Part shown: piece after piece, positions 18,084-26,276 of the stretch | How the letters are laid out: every line of letters starts with the position of its first letter | How positions within the stretch are numbered: the stretch's first letter is position 1 | DNA from: CAWKDG01 sp963848355 | GTDB taxonomy: Bacteria > Actinomycetota > Acidimicrobiia > Acidimicrobiales > UBA8190 | Length of the DNA stretch: 64,000 nucleotides | Direction: 5' to 3' | Assembly (NCBI GenBank): GCA_963848355.1 | Contig: CAWKDG010000012.1 | Coordinates: 1,116,001-1,180,000, forward strand | The notes under the pieces: generated by a model | Seen by the model: the letters and a program-made list of their open reading frames with translations, nothing else | The model's database searches: none | What the model was told of the DNA's origin: nothing | Translations under genes and position numbers: made by a program

Positions 18084-18818
18084 ATGGACTTCACCCCGAC
18101 AGCCGAGAAGCTGATCCCCGATCTGTCGCCGCGCGACGAGCTGGTGGTGCTGGCCCGCGCCCTGTGGCGCGAGGGGTACAACGACCACCTGGCCGGCCAC
18201 ATCACCGTCAACCTGGGCGACGGGACACTGCTGTGCAACCCGTGGCTGCTCACATGGGCCGAGGTCCGGCCGTCCCAGGTGCTGCGGATCGACCTCGAGG
18301 GTCGGGTCGTCGAAGGCGACTGGCCGGTCCCGCTCGGGATCCCGCTGCACCTGGAGATGCACAAGCTCCGGCCCGACGTCGCCTGGGCCGTGCACAACCA
18401 CCCCCTGTACGGGACGGTGTGGGCCGACATGGGCGAACTGCCCGATGTCATGGACCAGAGCTCGGCCCTCGGCGGCGGCGGGCTGGCCCTCGTGAACGAG
18501 TACGACGGCCCCGTCAACGACCCGGCCAGCGCCCGGCGGGCCGTCGTACAGATGGGGGGCGCCGACAACGCGCTGCTGGCCGGCCACGGCGTCTTCGTCC
18601 TGGGGGGATCGGCCCGCGCCGTCCACCAGCGGGCCGTGGCCCTCGAACAGCGCTGCCAGCGGGCCTGGCACGTGCGGGCGGCGGGGAGCGGGGCCCGGTC
18701 GCCCCTGCCCGGGGCCTTCCTCGACTTCATGGCGGCCAGCGACGGCGAGGGTTTCCTCGGCTTCTGGGAGGCGGCCGTCCGCGCCGAGCTCCGGGCCGAC
18801 CCCCACCTGCTCGACTAA
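18084..18818 (+). CDS. Class II aldolase/adducin family protein
   Basis: 244 residues. The AraD/FucA fold signatures are present: GHITVNL near residue 38, the metal pair in VHNHPLYG and a third metal His in AGHGVFV. It follows an amidohydrolase gene by 21 bp with a GGAGG-like ribosome site (TGGAGGAGCC), so the two are probably one operon. Family members cleave or epimerise phosphorylated and non-phosphorylated sugars or act on hydroxy-keto acids; the substrate here is not deducible. Confidence 0.85.
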   Translation: MDFTPTAEKLIPDLSPRDELVVLARALWREGYNDHLAGHITVNLGDGTLLCNPWLLTWAEVRPSQVLRIDLEGRVVEGDWPVPLGIPLHLEMHKLRPDVAWAVHNHPLYGTVWADMGELPDVMDQSSALGGGGLALVNEYDGPVNDPASARRAVVQMGGADNALLAGHGVFVLGGSARAVHQRAVALEQRCQRAWHVRAAGSGARSPLPGAFLDFMAASDGEGFLGFWEAAVRAELRADPHLLD

Positions 18819-18828
18819 AGGCGTCGCC

Positions 18829-18876
18829 CCGGTGAGTGTGCCGCCCGGTGAGTGTCTCGGCCGGTGAGTGTCTCGG
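18829..18876. repeat. Three tandem 16-bp repeats
   Basis: CCGGTGAGTGTCTCGG occurs twice exactly (18845-18860, 18861-18876), preceded by a diverged copy at 18829-18844. It starts 10 bp after the aldolase stop. No palindromic structure. Confidence 0.75.
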
Positions 18877-18972
18877 CCGGCACGGACCATGTGTCGTCTC
18901 CGACACAGACGGCGTTACACCGTGCCCGCATGATGAGGGGGACACCGCACGACGCCCACCAAGGAGCGCACG

Positions 18973-19593
18973 ATGCCCGACACCGCCGTCATCTCCCGGA
19001 CCCTGCTCCTGCGCCCCGCCGAAGCGGGCGGGATCGCCGGCCTGTGGCACCGGGGACTGGACGAGACGTCGGTGGGCTCGCGCCACGTCCGCGCCGCCGC
19101 CGGCCTGTGGTTGGCCAGCGACCTGGTCTCCGTCGAGCTCGACCCGCTCCTCGGGTTGCGCCGGGCTTCGGGGATCCTGTGGGTGCGGTGCCGGCCGGTC
19201 AGGATCGCCTTCGCCGTCGACGCCTGGTCGGAGACGGAGACGGTGGTGTCCATCGCCCCCCGCGCCCTGCCGTCGGTCGTCCGCACCGAGCGCTACGCCG
19301 CCGCCGCCAGCGCTGCCCTCGAGGTGGTGGCGAACGGCCTCATGCAGACGAACGCCACCGTCGTGGCCCGCACCGCACGCCGGTCCCGGTCGGTGGCCGA
19401 GATCATGCGGGACCGGAAGTTCGAATGGCCGGCCCGGGCCCGGCGCGACGCCGTCCCCTTCGAGCCGGGCCCCCGCCCCCTCCCCGGCCCGGTCAGGATC
19501 GACGCAGCGAGGACCGGCCCGGTGAGAATCAACGGAGCGAGGATCAACGCCGTGAGGATCGACGCGCAACGGATGGGCGTGGGCAGCCGGTGA
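18973..19593 (+). CDS. Hypothetical protein with C-terminal pentapeptide-like repeats
   Basis: 206 residues. The first ~140 residues form a mixed alpha/beta region (LLLRPAEAGGIAGLWHRGLDETS, VSVELDPLLGLRRASGILWVRCRPVRIAFAVDAWSE) that I do not recognise. Residues about 174-198 are five consecutive pentapeptides of the form (V/A)R(I/T)(D/N/G)(A/G/P), encoded by a 15-bp DNA repeat. The ATG at 18973 follows a GGAGCGCACG site. The gene is convergent with the flavoprotein gene, whose stop is 2 bp away. The tail may be a recent repeat expansion. Confidence 0.6.
   Translation: MPDTAVISRTLLLRPAEAGGIAGLWHRGLDETSVGSRHVRAAAGLWLASDLVSVELDPLLGLRRASGILWVRCRPVRIAFAVDAWSETETVVSIAPRALPSVVRTERYAAAASAALEVVANGLMQTNATVVARTARRSRSVAEIMRDRKFEWPARARRDAVPFEPGPRPLPGPVRIDAARTGPVRINGARINAVRIDAQRMGVGSR
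19491..19565 (+). repeat. Five imperfect 15-bp tandem repeats inside a CDS
   Basis: Units start at 19491, 19506, 19521, 19536 and 19551. First and last are near-identical (GGTCAGGATCGACGC and CGTGAGGATCGACGC); the middle ones vary. The repeat keeps frame and encodes the pentapeptide tail of the hypothetical protein at 18973. Confidence 0.75.
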
Positions 19594-19594
19594 G

Positions 19595-21043
19595 TCAGCC
19601 CCGCAGCTCGTAGGCCTCCCACTCCGGTTCCGCCATCCGGGCCCGGAACTGCCGGAAGGGCCAGGGCCAGGCGGCGGGGATGCCGCGGTCGTCGAGGTAC
19701 CAGCTGCGGCAACCCGTGGCCCAGATGGTGTCGGCGGCGGCGGCGACCCGGGCCGCCTCGAACGCCGCCAGGGCGGTGGGCGTGGCGCTGATCTCCCGGC
19801 CGTCGCCGCGGCGCAGGCGCTCGACCAACTGCATGATGTAGCCGATCTGGAGCTCCGCCACCTCGACCAGGGAGAAGTTGCCGACGGGGCCGTTGGGGCC
19901 GTTGAGCATGAAGAAGTTGGGGAAGTCGGGCACCGAGATCGAGAGGTAGGCCTCGGGACGGTCGACCCAGACGGCATCGAGGTCGACGCCGCCGCGTCCG
20001 ATGACGGAGACCGGTCGCACGAAGGCGTCGACCTGGAAGCCGGTGGCGAGGACGAGGACGTCGAGCTCGTGCAGGCGCCCGTCGGCGGTGCGGACCCCGT
20101 CCGGTTCCACGCCGACGATGGCCTCGGTGACGAGCTCGGCCCCCGGTTTCTGGATGGCCTCGTAGAAATTGGTCGAGACGACGAGACGCTTGCAGGCGGC
20201 GCGGTAGTCCGGGCGCAGGCGCTCGCGGAGGACGGGGTCGGTGACGCTGTTCTCCAGGTTGTCGAGGCAGAAGCGCTCGATCATGGCCATCTCCGGTGAC
20301 CGGGCGTCGACGATCCCGTCGGAGAAGTGGTCGAAGAGCTCGGCCACGCTGTCGCGGAGGGCTTCCATCAGGTGCCGGTCCGTCCGGAAGGCCGCCTTCT
20401 CCTCCTCGGTGTAGGCCGGATTGACGGCCGGCATGACCCACTGGGCCGTCCGCTGGAACAACGAGAGCGCGGCGGTCCGGTCGACGATGGCCGACACGAT
20501 CTGCATGGCCGTCGACCCCGTCCCGACGATCCCGACGCGGGCGCCCTCGAGGGCCACGCCGTGGTCCCACCGGGCGCTGTGGAAGACGGCCCCGCCGAAG
20601 GAGTCGAGGCCGTCGATGTCGGGGTACTTCGGGTGGTGCAGGACCCCGGTGGCGGCGATGACCACGTCGACGTCGTCGTGCACACCGCCCGCCGTCGTGA
20701 GGTGCCAGCGGCCGTCGTCGAACACGCAGCGGACGACCTCGTCGCCGAAGCGGACATGGGGCACGACGCCGTGTTCGGCGGCCACCCGTTCGAAATAGGC
20801 CTCGATCTCGTCGCCCGGCGAGTAGAGCCGGCTCCACTCGGGGTTGAGCTCGAAGGAGTAGCAGTAGAGATGGGAGGGGACGTCGCAGGAGAGGCCGGGG
20901 TAGGTGTTCTCCCGCCACGTCCCCCCGAGGCGGTCGGCCTTCTCGTAGACGGTGTAGTCCGTCAGTCCCGCCTCGTCGAGGGTGATGGCGGACAGGATCC
21001 CCGCCATGCCCCCACCGATGACGGCACATCGAAGGTCCCTCAT
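19595..21043 (-). CDS. Flavin monooxygenase, Baeyer-Villiger-type
   Basis: 482 residues from the ATG at 21043. FAD-binding GGGMAG lies at about 10-15, GGTWRENTYPG just after, the BVMO-like fingerprint FGGAVFHSARWD near 152-163 and the NADP-binding GIVGTGSTA near 174-182. These identify a class B flavoprotein monooxygenase that inserts oxygen into ketones or oxidises N/S. It is shorter than typical BVMOs but within the family. A TTG at 21079 is an alternative start. It sits in the catabolic region beside hydrolases that could open a resulting ester, although not in the same operon. Confidence 0.85.
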   Translation of the reverse strand: MRDLRCAVIGGGMAGILSAITLDEAGLTDYTVYEKADRLGGTWRENTYPGLSCDVPSHLYCYSFELNPEWSRLYSPGDEIEAYFERVAAEHGVVPHVRFGDEVVRCVFDDGRWHLTTAGGVHDDVDVVIAATGVLHHPKYPDIDGLDSFGGAVFHSARWDHGVALEGARVGIVGTGSTAMQIVSAIVDRTAALSLFQRTAQWVMPAVNPAYTEEEKAAFRTDRHLMEALRDSVAELFDHFSDGIVDARSPEMAMIERFCLDNLENSVTDPVLRERLRPDYRAACKRLVVSTNFYEAIQKPGAELVTEAIVGVEPDGVRTADGRLHELDVLVLATGFQVDAFVRPVSVIGRGGVDLDAVWVDRPEAYLSISVPDFPNFFMLNGPNGPVGNFSLVEVAELQIGYIMQLVERLRRGDGREISATPTALAAFEAARVAAAADTIWATGCRSWYLDDRGIPAAWPWPFRQFRARMAEPEWEAYELRG

Positions 21044-21122
21044 GACGAGGACTTTTATCCACCCGCCCCCCGTTGGCAAAGAGAGGTCACGACACCGCAG
21101 CCCGAGCCACTAGGACAGGGGG

Positions 21123-22037
21123 GTGTCCCGTCGCGGCTGGGTGCTGTTCATCGCCATGTCGGTGATCTGGGGCACCCCGTACCTCCTCATCCGGGTGGCC
21201 GTCCGCGACCTCTCGCCGGCCACTCTGGTCTTCGCCCGCACCCTGCCCGCCGCCGTCCTCCTCGTCCCCGTGGCCTGGCGTCGGGGCCAGCTCCGCCCGT
21301 TGGCGGCCCGGTGGCGATGGGTCGTCGCCTACACCGCCGCCGAGATCGCCTTGCCGTGGTTCTTCCTCTCCCGGGCCGAGGAGCACCTGACGAGCTCGGT
21401 GGCCGGCCTCCTCGTCGCCACCGTCCCCCTCATCGCCGTCGTCCTCTACCGCGTCGTCAGCCCCGACACCGAACGCCTCACCCACCGTCGTCTGCTCGGC
21501 CTCGTCGTCGGCTTCGCCGGTGTGGTGGCGCTGGTGGGGATCGACCTCCACGGGACCGACCTCGCCGCGGTGGCCGAGATGGCCGTGCCCGCCGTCGGCT
21601 ACTCGCTCGGTCCCCTCATCATCAGCCGGCGCCTCTCCGATCTCCCGAGCCTCGGCGTGGTCAGCGTGTCGGTGGCCCTGACCGCGCTCGCCTACGCGCC
21701 GGCGGCGCTCGTCCACCGGCCGCCGCACGTCTCGGGCGAGGTCCTCGCCGCCGTGGCCGGACTGGCCTTTGTCTGTACGGCCCTGGCCTTCCTGCTCTTC
21801 TTCGCCCTCATCGCCGAGATCGGCCCGGCCCGGTCGACCGTGATCACCTACGTGAACCCGGCCGTGGCCATCGTCCTCGGTGTCGTCCTCCTGGGCGAGC
21901 ATTTCACCGCCGGCATCGCCGTCGGCTTCCCTCTCATCCTGGTGGGGTCGTTCCTGGCCACGCGCTCGGCCCGGGCGGCCCCGCCCCCTTCACGCTCGTC
22001 CGGAACATCTCCCGACGTTCGCCCGCATAGTCGTTGA
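21123..22037 (+). CDS. EamA/DMT family transporter
   Basis: 304 residues with about ten membrane segments in two EamA halves: first ALVF-ARTLPAAVLL and WVVAYTAAEIALPWF, then VAEMAVPAVGYSLGPLIISRRL and ARSTVITYVNPAVAIVLGVVLLGE. The last motif is the hallmark of the family. The GTG at 21123 is used. After residue 276 the tail (RSARAAPPPSRSSG...) is hydrophilic and unlike a DMT end; it overlaps the convergent TauD gene by 104 bp, so the true stop may be nearer and a frameshift is possible here. Function as a small-molecule permease, substrate unknown. Confidence 0.78.
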   Translation: MSRRGWVLFIAMSVIWGTPYLLIRVAVRDLSPATLVFARTLPAAVLLVPVAWRRGQLRPLAARWRWVVAYTAAEIALPWFFLSRAEEHLTSSVAGLLVATVPLIAVVLYRVVSPDTERLTHRRLLGLVVGFAGVVALVGIDLHGTDLAAVAEMAVPAVGYSLGPLIISRRLSDLPSLGVVSVSVALTALAYAPAALVHRPPHVSGEVLAAVAGLAFVCTALAFLLFFALIAEIGPARSTVITYVNPAVAIVLGVVLLGEHFTAGIAVGFPLILVGSFLATRSARAAPPPSRSSGTSPDVRPHSR

Positions 22038-22791
22038 GCGCGTTGTGCATGGTGCAGCGGTTGTCCCAGATGGCGAGGGTGTGCCGGGCCCAGCGCCACC
22101 GGCAGGTGAGGTTCTCGGTGGTGGCATGCCGGTAGATGTGGGCCAGCAGCTCCTGGGACTCCACCGGATTCCATCCGGCGAAGCGCGTCGTGTAGACGGG
22201 ATTGACGTAGAGCGCGGCGCGCCCGGTCACCGGGTGCTCGATGACGGCGGGGTGGACGTGCTCGGCGTAGGCGTCGGGTGACGGGGCGATGGCCATCGAC
22301 GTGAGGTCCTGCACCTGGTCGAGGAACCCGCCCGTCCCGTAGGCCATCCCCGCCGAGTGCACGGCCCCGAGCCCGGCCAGGGTCTCCTTGAGTCCGCGCG
22401 ACAAGGTCTCGAAGGCCAGGTACTGGTTGGACCAGATCGTGTCGCCGCCGAAGGGCGGGACCTCCCAGGCGTGGAGCAGGGTGTACGACGGCGGCACGGC
22501 GAGATAACTCAGGTCGCTGTGCCAGGCGTTGGCGAAGTTGAGTGCATCGTCCGGTTCCTTGATCACCCTGATCACGAAGGGACGGTCGGCCAGGGGGGAG
22601 ACGAAGGGCGTCGTGTCCCTCCCGCCGAGCAGATCGGTGATCCGCTCGAGGTCGTCGAGGTCGAGACGCTGATCGGGGAGGAAGACGACGAGGTGATCGG
22701 CCAGAGCACGGCGCACCCCGTCGAGCTGTCCGCTCTCGGTCACGCCGGTCAGGTCGAGACCGGTGACCGTGGCCCCGAGGGCTCCGGCCAC
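21934..22791 (-). CDS. TauD/TfdA Fe(II)/2-oxoglutarate dioxygenase (start disrupted)
   Basis: 285 residues readable from a GTG at 22791. The Fe-binding His-x-Asp is in NAWHSDLSY, the distal His in MHNA near the C-terminus with RHTLAIWDNR before it. The family normally begins about 8 residues earlier. An ATG at 22816 encodes MTTLEVQP in the adjacent frame, so one extra base between 22792 and 22797 would explain the split. The C-terminal tail overlaps the convergent DMT gene by 104 bp and is longer than usual. Likely hydroxylates a sulfonate, aryloxy acid or similar. Confidence 0.82.
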   Translation of the reverse strand: MAGALGATVTGLDLTGVTESGQLDGVRRALADHLVVFLPDQRLDLDDLERITDLLGGRDTTPFVSPLADRPFVIRVIKEPDDALNFANAWHSDLSYLAVPPSYTLLHAWEVPPFGGDTIWSNQYLAFETLSRGLKETLAGLGAVHSAGMAYGTGGFLDQVQDLTSMAIAPSPDAYAEHVHPAVIEHPVTGRAALYVNPVYTTRFAGWNPVESQELLAHIYRHATTENLTCRWRWARHTLAIWDNRCTMHNALNDYAGERREMFRTSVKGAGPPGPSAWPGTTPPG

Positions 22792-22874
22792 GCGGCTGGA
22801 CCTCGAGCGTCGTCATCGCGTCCGCCGGGCACAGACCGACCGGGCCATGCCGGCCAACGTAGTGGACGACCCGT

Positions 22875-23798
22875 TCAGCCGCCGATGACGGGAGCGACGG
22901 GGGTGCAGGCCGGAGTCTGTCGGTGGGCCGGATCCAGGGCGTTCAAGACGTCGATGTCGGCGATGTGGTCGTACGGCATCGACAGGTGCTCGCCGAGGTC
23001 CAGCGGGCACTGCGTCTGCAACGTGATGTTCGTCACGTGGGGACCGGAGAGGAAGGCCGAGGTGTAGGGGGTCACGACTTCGTCGTACTCGCTCTCGATC
23101 ACGGTGTAGTCGACGCCGGCCACCGTGTCACCGCCGGCGTTCAGGGTGGTCAGGAAGGACGATCCCGCCTCCTGCTGGGTGCAGGCCGTACACACGGGGA
23201 CGTCGAAGGCACCGGCATCGGGGAGATAGCCGGCCAGGGTCGTGAGCCCTTCGAGCGTCGTGCCGTGGTTGGAGGGCGCCAACCCGATCAGGGTGTGGAC
23301 TTTGGCCGCGCCACCCAGGAACTTGAGGAAGTAGCGCGGCATCATCCCCCCCTGGGAATGGCCCACCATGTCGACCTTCCTGGCCCCGGTGGCGGCCAGG
23401 ACCTGATCGACGAACGTGGCCAGCTGCTGCGCCGACTGGGTGATGTCGCCGACCCCGTAGACGCCGAGGGCGCCGCTGCCGTCGGCGGCGCCGTAGTTCA
23501 AGGCGAAGACGCAGTAACCGTTGTCGACCAGGAGCGGAGAGAGCGCCTGCCAGGAGTCGGCCATGTCGGCGAAGGTGCCGTGGACCAGGACCACCGGACG
23601 CGGGTGGGCGGCGGTCGGTCGGCAGGACCAGTTGTTGGCTCCCGGAGGACCCGCCGTGCTGCTGGCCTGCGCATAGCCGAGGACACCGTTGTAGACGACG
23701 GGAAGGTGCGGGGAGCCCGACGCCGGGGTGGAACCGACGCCCATCAGAAGCGTGACACTGCCGGCGACGGCGGCGACCGTTGTCCTCAGACGTCGCAC
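22875..23798 (-). CDS. Secreted alpha/beta-hydrolase (triacylglycerol lipase-like)
   Basis: 307 residues from a GTG at 23798 (GTG 23858 is an alternative). Residues 1-28 form a signal peptide (RRLRTTVAAVAGSVTLLMGVGSTPASG). The oxyanion HGTF segment (VVLVHGTFADMADSW), the nucleophile GHSQGG and the late DHIADIDV region with Asp and His fit a lipase_2/LipA-like fold. Four cysteines near the C-terminal half could form disulfides (CTACTQQ; TQCPL; PAC). It is divergent from the TSUP gene. Likely cleaves extracellular esters. Confidence 0.83.
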   Translation of the reverse strand: MRRLRTTVAAVAGSVTLLMGVGSTPASGSPHLPVVYNGVLGYAQASSTAGPPGANNWSCRPTAAHPRPVVLVHGTFADMADSWQALSPLLVDNGYCVFALNYGAADGSGALGVYGVGDITQSAQQLATFVDQVLAATGARKVDMVGHSQGGMMPRYFLKFLGGAAKVHTLIGLAPSNHGTTLEGLTTLAGYLPDAGAFDVPVCTACTQQEAGSSFLTTLNAGGDTVAGVDYTVIESEYDEVVTPYTSAFLSGPHVTNITLQTQCPLDLGEHLSMPYDHIADIDVLNALDPAHRQTPACTPVAPVIGG

Positions 23799-23963
23799 AG
23801 AACTCCATGGTCGCCGCTCCTCGTCCCCGAGGCCATGAGCGAAACCGCCTGCCGCCACTACGTGCTTCTACGCAGTCGCCTCCCCGGTGAGGTCCCGGAC
23901 GGAAGTCCCGGGCAGAGAGGCGGACGGGGCGGTTATCGTCTTCGTGGAGATCGGGGGGGTCGG

Positions 23964-24893
23964 GTGGATCCGTACATCGTCTTGGGCAGTGCCGTCGTCG
24001 GTCTCCTGGTCGGTCTGACGGGGGCCGGCGGCGGGGCGCTGATGACCCCGATGCTGATCCTGCTCTTCGGGGTCAAGCCCTCCACCGCCATCTCGAGCGA
24101 CCTGGTGGCGGCGGTGGTGATGCGCCCGATCGGGGCGGCCGTCCATCTGCGCCAGGGCACGGTCAATCTGCGGCTCGTCGGGTGGTTGACGATGGGATCG
24201 GTGCCGATGGCCTTCCTCGGTGCCTATCTCCTGCACCTCTTCGGACACGCCGAAGCAGCCGAGAACAATGTCGAGATCGCCCTCGGTGCCGCCCTCCTCG
24301 TCGGCGCCGCCGCCATGGTGCTGCGCTACGTCCTCGACCGCCGGGACGGGAACACCAGGGCCGGTGTCGTCCATGACCTGGACGTCCGTCCCCTGCCGAC
24401 GGTGGCCATCGGGATGACCGGTGGGCTGATCGTCGGGATCACCTCGGTCGGCTCGGGGTCGCTCATGATCGTCCTGCTGCTGTTCCTCTATCCGGTGCTC
24501 GGGGCCAACCAGCTGGTGGGGACCGACCTGACCCAGGCCGTTCCCCTGACGGCGTCGGCCGCCCTGGGCGCCCTCGCCTTCGGCCACGTCGAGCTCTCGG
24601 TCACCACCTCGCTCGTCATCGGGAGCGTGCCGGCCGTGCTCGTCGGTTCCTTCCTGTCGTCGAGGGCGCCCGACCGCTACATCCGGCCGGCCATCACCTT
24701 CGTCATCTTCGCCTCGGGACTCAAGTACGTGGGTCTGGGGACGACCGCCCTGGGCTGGGTCCTGTGCGCCACCCTCCTGGTCGTCGGGACCGGCTGGCTG
24801 GTGCACGCCCGACCGTGGCGGAAGGCGGACCCGACGGCGCCCGACGTCGGGGGCGACGGCGTGTCGGCCGTCGGGTCCGGAGGGCCGGACTAG
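23964..24893 (+). CDS. TSUP (TauE/SafE) family membrane permease
   Basis: 309 residues from the GTG at 23964. Eight membrane segments are visible, with the family halves GLTGAGGGALMTPMLILLFGVKPSTAISSDL and GGLIVGITSVGSGSLMIVLLLFLYPVLGANQLVGTD. TSUP proteins export sulfonates, sulfite or related organic anions. The stop overlaps the next gene's GTG by one base (TAGTG), so coexpression is likely. A long frame that extends it upstream is not credible. Confidence 0.85.
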   Translation: MDPYIVLGSAVVGLLVGLTGAGGGALMTPMLILLFGVKPSTAISSDLVAAVVMRPIGAAVHLRQGTVNLRLVGWLTMGSVPMAFLGAYLLHLFGHAEAAENNVEIALGAALLVGAAAMVLRYVLDRRDGNTRAGVVHDLDVRPLPTVAIGMTGGLIVGITSVGSGSLMIVLLLFLYPVLGANQLVGTDLTQAVPLTASAALGALAFGHVELSVTTSLVIGSVPAVLVGSFLSSRAPDRYIRPAITFVIFASGLKYVGLGTTALGWVLCATLLVVGTGWLVHARPWRKADPTAPDVGGDGVSAVGSGGPD

Positions 24894-26239
24894 TGCTGAC
24901 GCCGCTCCCCGAGGTCGGGTCGCCCTTCGTCGGCGGCACCCGCGTCGACCTCGCCGCGCTCGGGTACACGGGGGCCGAGTACGCCTTCTCGGGGAACGCC
25001 GCCGCCTACAGGCGGACCGGCACCGGCGTCAACGTGGTCGAGCACGCCGACTTCACCACCCGCCTGCTCGTGCACCGGCCCGCCGACGCCGCCGCCTTCA
25101 ACGGGACGGTGTGGGTCGAGTGGCTGAACGTGAGCGGCGGGCTCGACGCCGCCCCCGACTGGATCTTCACCCACACCGAGCTCATGCGACGGGGGGCGGC
25201 CTGGGTGGGCGTCTCGGCCCAGAAGGCGGGGGTCGAGGGCGGCGAGGGCGTGTTGGGCATGCCCAGCCTGAGCCTGGTGAGCGTCAACCCCGCCCGCTAC
25301 GGCCCCCTGCACCATCCGGGTGACCGCTTCTCGTACGACATCTACGCACAAGCGAGCGGCGCGGCGCGAACGGGGACGGGGACGATCCTGGAGGGACTGG
25401 CCGTCGAGAGGGTGCTGGCCGTGGGCCAGTCGCAGTCGGCCTTCCGGCTCACGACCTACGTGAACGACATCGACACCGTCACGCCGGTGCACGACGGCTT
25501 CCTGATCCACGCCCGCGGGCGCGCCGCGGCGCCCCTCGACGACGAGACGGACCCCGTGGCCGCCCTGCGGGGAGGACCCGTCCTCTTCGCCGAGGACCGG
25601 CGCTCCCCCGTCCTGTGCGTGGAGTCCGAGACCGATCTCATGAGCCTGGGCTACCTGGAGGTGCGCCAGGACGACGCCGACACCCTCGTCGGGTGGGAGA
25701 TCGCAGGGGCCTCGCACGGCGACGTCTACACGTTCGTCGCCGGTCCGATCGATACGGGACGGCTCCCGATCACCGAGCTGGCCGCCGCCTGGAGGCCGGT
25801 GTCCGAGGTCTACGGGATGGCGCTCGACCGGCCCGTGAACGCCGGGCCGCAGCACTACGTGATGAACGCGGCGGTGGCGCAACTCGATCGCTGGGTGAGC
25901 GACGGGACGCGACCGGCCGCCGCGCCCCGCCTCGAGGTCCGCGATGGCACGTTCGTCGTCGACGCCACGGGCAACACCAGAGGCGGGATCCGCACGCCGC
26001 ACGTCGACGTCCCGACGGCCCGGTTGTCGGGCCTGGGCAACGGCGGCCACGCCATCGCCTTCCTGTGCGGCACCACGACGGCGTTCGACGCCGCCACCCT
26101 CGGATCGCTGTACCGGTCGAGGGACGAGTACCTCGACCGTGTCACCGCCGCCACCGCCGATGCCGTGGCACGTGGCTTCGTCGTCGAGGACGACGCGGCG
26201 GAGATCACCGCCGTCGCCGCCGTCAACGCACCCCTCTGA
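24893..26239 (+). CDS. Alpha/beta-hydrolase domain-containing protein
   Basis: 448 residues from the GTG at 24893, which shares a base with the preceding stop. The family pattern is VWVEWLNVSGGLDAAPDWIFTHTEL near the start, AWVGVSAQKAGV, the nucleophile-like AVGQSQSAFRLTTYVN (GxSxS form), ESETDLM for the acid and GASHGDVY for the His. This matches the large intracellular alpha/beta hydrolase domain family seen in actinobacteria, often beside catabolic genes. The substrate is unknown; an ester or lactone is probable. Confidence 0.82.
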   Translation: MLTPLPEVGSPFVGGTRVDLAALGYTGAEYAFSGNAAAYRRTGTGVNVVEHADFTTRLLVHRPADAAAFNGTVWVEWLNVSGGLDAAPDWIFTHTELMRRGAAWVGVSAQKAGVEGGEGVLGMPSLSLVSVNPARYGPLHHPGDRFSYDIYAQASGAARTGTGTILEGLAVERVLAVGQSQSAFRLTTYVNDIDTVTPVHDGFLIHARGRAAAPLDDETDPVAALRGGPVLFAEDRRSPVLCVESETDLMSLGYLEVRQDDADTLVGWEIAGASHGDVYTFVAGPIDTGRLPITELAAAWRPVSEVYGMALDRPVNAGPQHYVMNAAVAQLDRWVSDGTRPAAAPRLEVRDGTFVVDATGNTRGGIRTPHVDVPTARLSGLGNGGHAIAFLCGTTTAFDAATLGSLYRSRDEYLDRVTAATADAVARGFVVEDDAAEITAVAAVNAPL

Positions 26240-26276
26240 CCGGTACAGTGAGCGGCACCTGAGGGGAGGGGGGAAC

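Noticed and set aside
22923..24893. 656-residue plus-strand frame through the lipase and TSUP genes
   Set aside because: Only the part from GTG 23964 shows membrane segments and family motifs; the first half is antisense to a lipase.
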